Origin: Maribacter aquivivus
GTDB lineage: Bacteria; Bacteroidota; Bacteroidia; Flavobacteriales; Flavobacteriaceae
Direction of reading: 5' to 3'
DNA: 64,000 bases
NCBI RefSeq assembly: GCF_900142175.1
Contig: NZ_FQZX01000001.1
Location: 1,922,001-1,986,000 of the forward strand
A program made the translations under genes and the position numbers. The notes below the pieces were generated by a model, which made no database searches, was not told the DNA's origin, and saw only the letters and a list, made by a program, of their open reading frames with translations. Shown here one piece after another: positions 62,393 to 64,000 of the stretch (position 1 is its first letter; every line of letters begins with the position of its first letter).

Positions 62393-64000
62393 TTATTTAA
62401 TCTGTTTTAAAATCAAGCCATTTAACCAAAGGCTGCCTTTTTCGTTTTTACTTTTAAATTTTAAAGTTACAGGATTGGAACCATCGGATATTATCATTGA
62501 TTTTATTGAAATTGGTCTGCGTTCACCACTACTACTATTGTCATAGTAATTAACAATATGGTCGTCAGAAGTTCTAGTAAATTTACCGTCAGCATCTTCA
62601 ACAGTTACTTCTATATCGTTTGTTAATTTAATATCTGTTTTTCGTGCATGATGAAAAGTTTCTAAAGTATACTTACCTGCATTTAAATTTGTCAATTTCA
62701 TTTGAACTTCACCTTTTTCAACAAATACACCATCTGTGCCTACAAAACTTAAATCGCCTAACATGCTAGTACCATCACCTAACCAATTAATTTTTTGGCT
62801 ACTACTTATTGCTATGTTTGTATTTGTTTCTTTGATAGAATAACTTAATTGCTGATCAGAATTTCCTGTCCATTCTTCCCATTCAAATTGTACTAATTGC
62901 TTCTCTCCTCCAATATCGACCCTAGTAATCGGATAATCGTAAATGGGTGTCGCATTATTGGCAATTTCATTAGTGTTAAATTTTACGGTTTTAATAGATG
63001 CTTTTCCAGATTTGATGCCTGCTGCTTTTGCAGTAACGGTTATTGATCCAAAATCAGAAGTACCTTTTACGTAAATAGCTGCTACGCCATTATATGCTAA
63101 TGCAGGATTAGCATAAATTTTTCCATTGTCTATTAATTCACCTGCGCCAGAAACTGAAAACTGAATTTCTTTTTTAGCAGCGGTAACTACTTCGTTGTTT
63201 TCGTCTAAAATAGAGGCGTAAACTAATCTTATATCTGACCCACCTGCATAAAAAGGTTGATCGGTTATATTATATTCTACATGTAAATGATGTGGTTTTC
63301 CTTCTTTCTCTCTGATAAATTCTATGACTTTTTCTCCATTGGAATACCCTATGGCCTTTAAAGTGCCTTCTTTCCAATTGTGCTTAAATGTAAAAGAAGG
63401 ATGATTTAAATTGAGTTTGGTAAGTTCATTATCTGGTAATTGTCTCGCGATTAATTCGTTGTTATAGTATAAGGCGACTTCTTGGCAATTACTGAAAACA
63501 CGAACTTTTCCATCTTTAGATACCGTTTCATCAGCAATGTGAACAATAGGCTTTTCAACCAATTCTGATTGATACCAATAATACACAGGTTTAGGTACTC
63601 TATAAGGTGATAAAACACCGTACGTGGTCATAAAATCTCGTGACCATTGGTCATCCACAATATCGGGTTGTAAATGGTTGTAATCAGCACCTAGCCATGT
63701 AATGGCGGCAAAATTATTTTTATTACCCTTGTACCTGGATATATGAAATTGATTTACTTCTGAATTTGGAGAACTACCATGTTCCATAACCATGGTAAAA
63801 GCACTCTCTGGAAATTCTGTTCTTCTATAATCCATAGTTGCATGTACATCTGTAATGCCTTCATTTTTTGGTCCGTCCCATGGGGCAGAGGCAGAGGCGG
63901 TTAATCTAAAAGGATCTTCTTCTTTTGCCACGGTTTGCATTCTAGGAACAGGACCTCTATGGTTAATACCAGCTCCCCAAACAATTATTGATGGGTGATT
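62393..64000 (-). CDS. GH2-like enzyme, C-terminal part (cut by window edge)
   Basis: The frame is open to the right edge, so the Met at 63940 is internal; ~535 residues are present. The segment begins in the GH2 TIM barrel with 'NHPSIIVWGAGINHRGPVPR'. GH2 enzymes normally read G-N-E at this place, with Glu as acid/base; here the Glu is missing. 'FTMVMEHGSSPNSE' could supply the nucleophile Glu, and 'AAITWLGADYNHLQPD' and 'YWYQSELVEKPIVHI' lead into two Ig-like domains and a C-terminal carbohydrate-binding-like sandwich ('GSLWLNGLILKQIK'). It may be an atypical GH2 using another acid, or a binding protein. It is upstream of and probably co-transcribed with the sulfatase. Confidence 0.85.
   Translation of the reverse strand, partial: NHPSIIVWGAGINHRGPVPRMQTVAKEEDPFRLTASASAPWDGPKNEGITDVHATMDYRRTEFPESAFTMVMEHGSSPNSEVNQFHISRYKGNKNNFAAITWLGADYNHLQPDIVDDQWSRDFMTTYGVLSPYRVPKPVYYWYQSELVEKPIVHIADETVSKDGKVRVFSNCQEVALYYNNELIARQLPDNELTKLNLNHPSFTFKHNWKEGTLKAIGYSNGEKVIEFIREKEGKPHHLHVEYNITDQPFYAGGSDIRLVYASILDENNEVVTAAKKEIQFSVSGAGELIDNGKIYANPALAYNGVAAIYVKGTSDFGSITVTAKAAGIKSGKASIKTVKFNTNEIANNATPIYDYPITRVDIGGEKQLVQFEWEEWTGNSDQQLSYSIKETNTNIAISSSQKINWLGDGTSMLGDLSFVGTDGVFVEKGEVQMKLTNLNAGKYTLETFHHARKTDIKLTNDIEVTVEDADGKFTRTSDDHIVNYYDNSSSGERRPISIKSMIISDGSNPVTLKFKSKNEKGSLWLNGLILKQIK

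Noticed and set aside
1..64000. CRISPR arrays, insertion sequences, tRNA or rRNA genes
   Set aside because: No spaced-repeat array, transposase gene, terminal inverted repeats or RNA-gene sequence was recognised in the window.

Overview
The window looks like chromosomal DNA from a marine, alga-associated member of the Bacteroidota (Flavobacteriia, Zobellia/Maribacter-like). This rests on AT-rich DNA, promoters with a TAnnTTTG -7 box, a SusC/SusD pair, many lipoprotein signal peptides, and dense GH16, GH117, GH29, GH2 and sulfatase genes. Almost all of it is one large polysaccharide utilisation region. The enzyme mix fits a red-algal galactan of the agar/porphyran type: GH16 agarase/porphyranase-like endo-enzymes, GH117 for terminal 3,6-anhydro-L-galactose, GH2 for beta-galactose, GH29 (fucosidase or alpha-L-galactosidase), and S1 sulfatases for sulfate esters. 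The substrate is inferred; no enzyme here is identified to the level of a proven activity.

Layout. 0-1.4 kb: the end of a Gfo/Idh/MocA oxidoreductase and a convergent AraC regulator. 1.6-10.4 kb: an operon of a haem-binding DUF1549/DUF1553 protein, a DUF1501 protein, a Tat-exported beta-propeller, a DUF2231 membrane cytochrome and a GH29. 10.7-11.9 kb: a HYR-GH16 lipoprotein. 12.0-21.8 kb (minus): the SusC-SusD-PKD uptake and binding operon, then a very large FG-GAP/ASPIC lipoprotein. 22.4-30.9 kb (plus): sulfatase, DUF5060 TIM-barrel protein, GH29, sulfatase, GH29. 30.9-42.2 kb (minus): sulfatase, frameshifted GH28, sulfatase, GH16, GH117, GH2, GH29. 42.4-54.7 kb: a LacI regulator divergent from an SSS symporter, FAD enzyme, GH2, propeller, GH2, GH117 operon. 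54.8-55.2 kb: a decayed GH16. 55.3-64 kb (minus): GH2 (cut by the edge), sulfatase, a Crp/Fnr regulator with a GlcG/propeller-Dabb/SDR operon, and another sulfatase.

How it works together (inference). Surface GH16 enzymes cut the galactan. SusD and the PKD protein bind the fragments and SusC imports them. Periplasmic sulfatases, GH29, GH2 and GH117 strip them to monosaccharides, and the SSS symporter brings sugars into the cytoplasm.

Main discovery. Six transcription starts between 1.5 and 27.7 kb share a tandem 9-bp box, consensus [T/A]CAT[A/T]TGTT, repeated every 21 bp. In all six, the first base of the promoter-proximal box lies exactly 40 bp before the last G of the -7 box. This defines a candidate regulon joining the SusCD operon, two sulfatases, a GH29, a GH16 and the cytochrome cassette. 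The right half of the locus lacks these boxes and appears to use a LacI system with perfect palindromic operators. A separate Crp/Fnr-type palindrome sits at an activator position before the GlcG operon.
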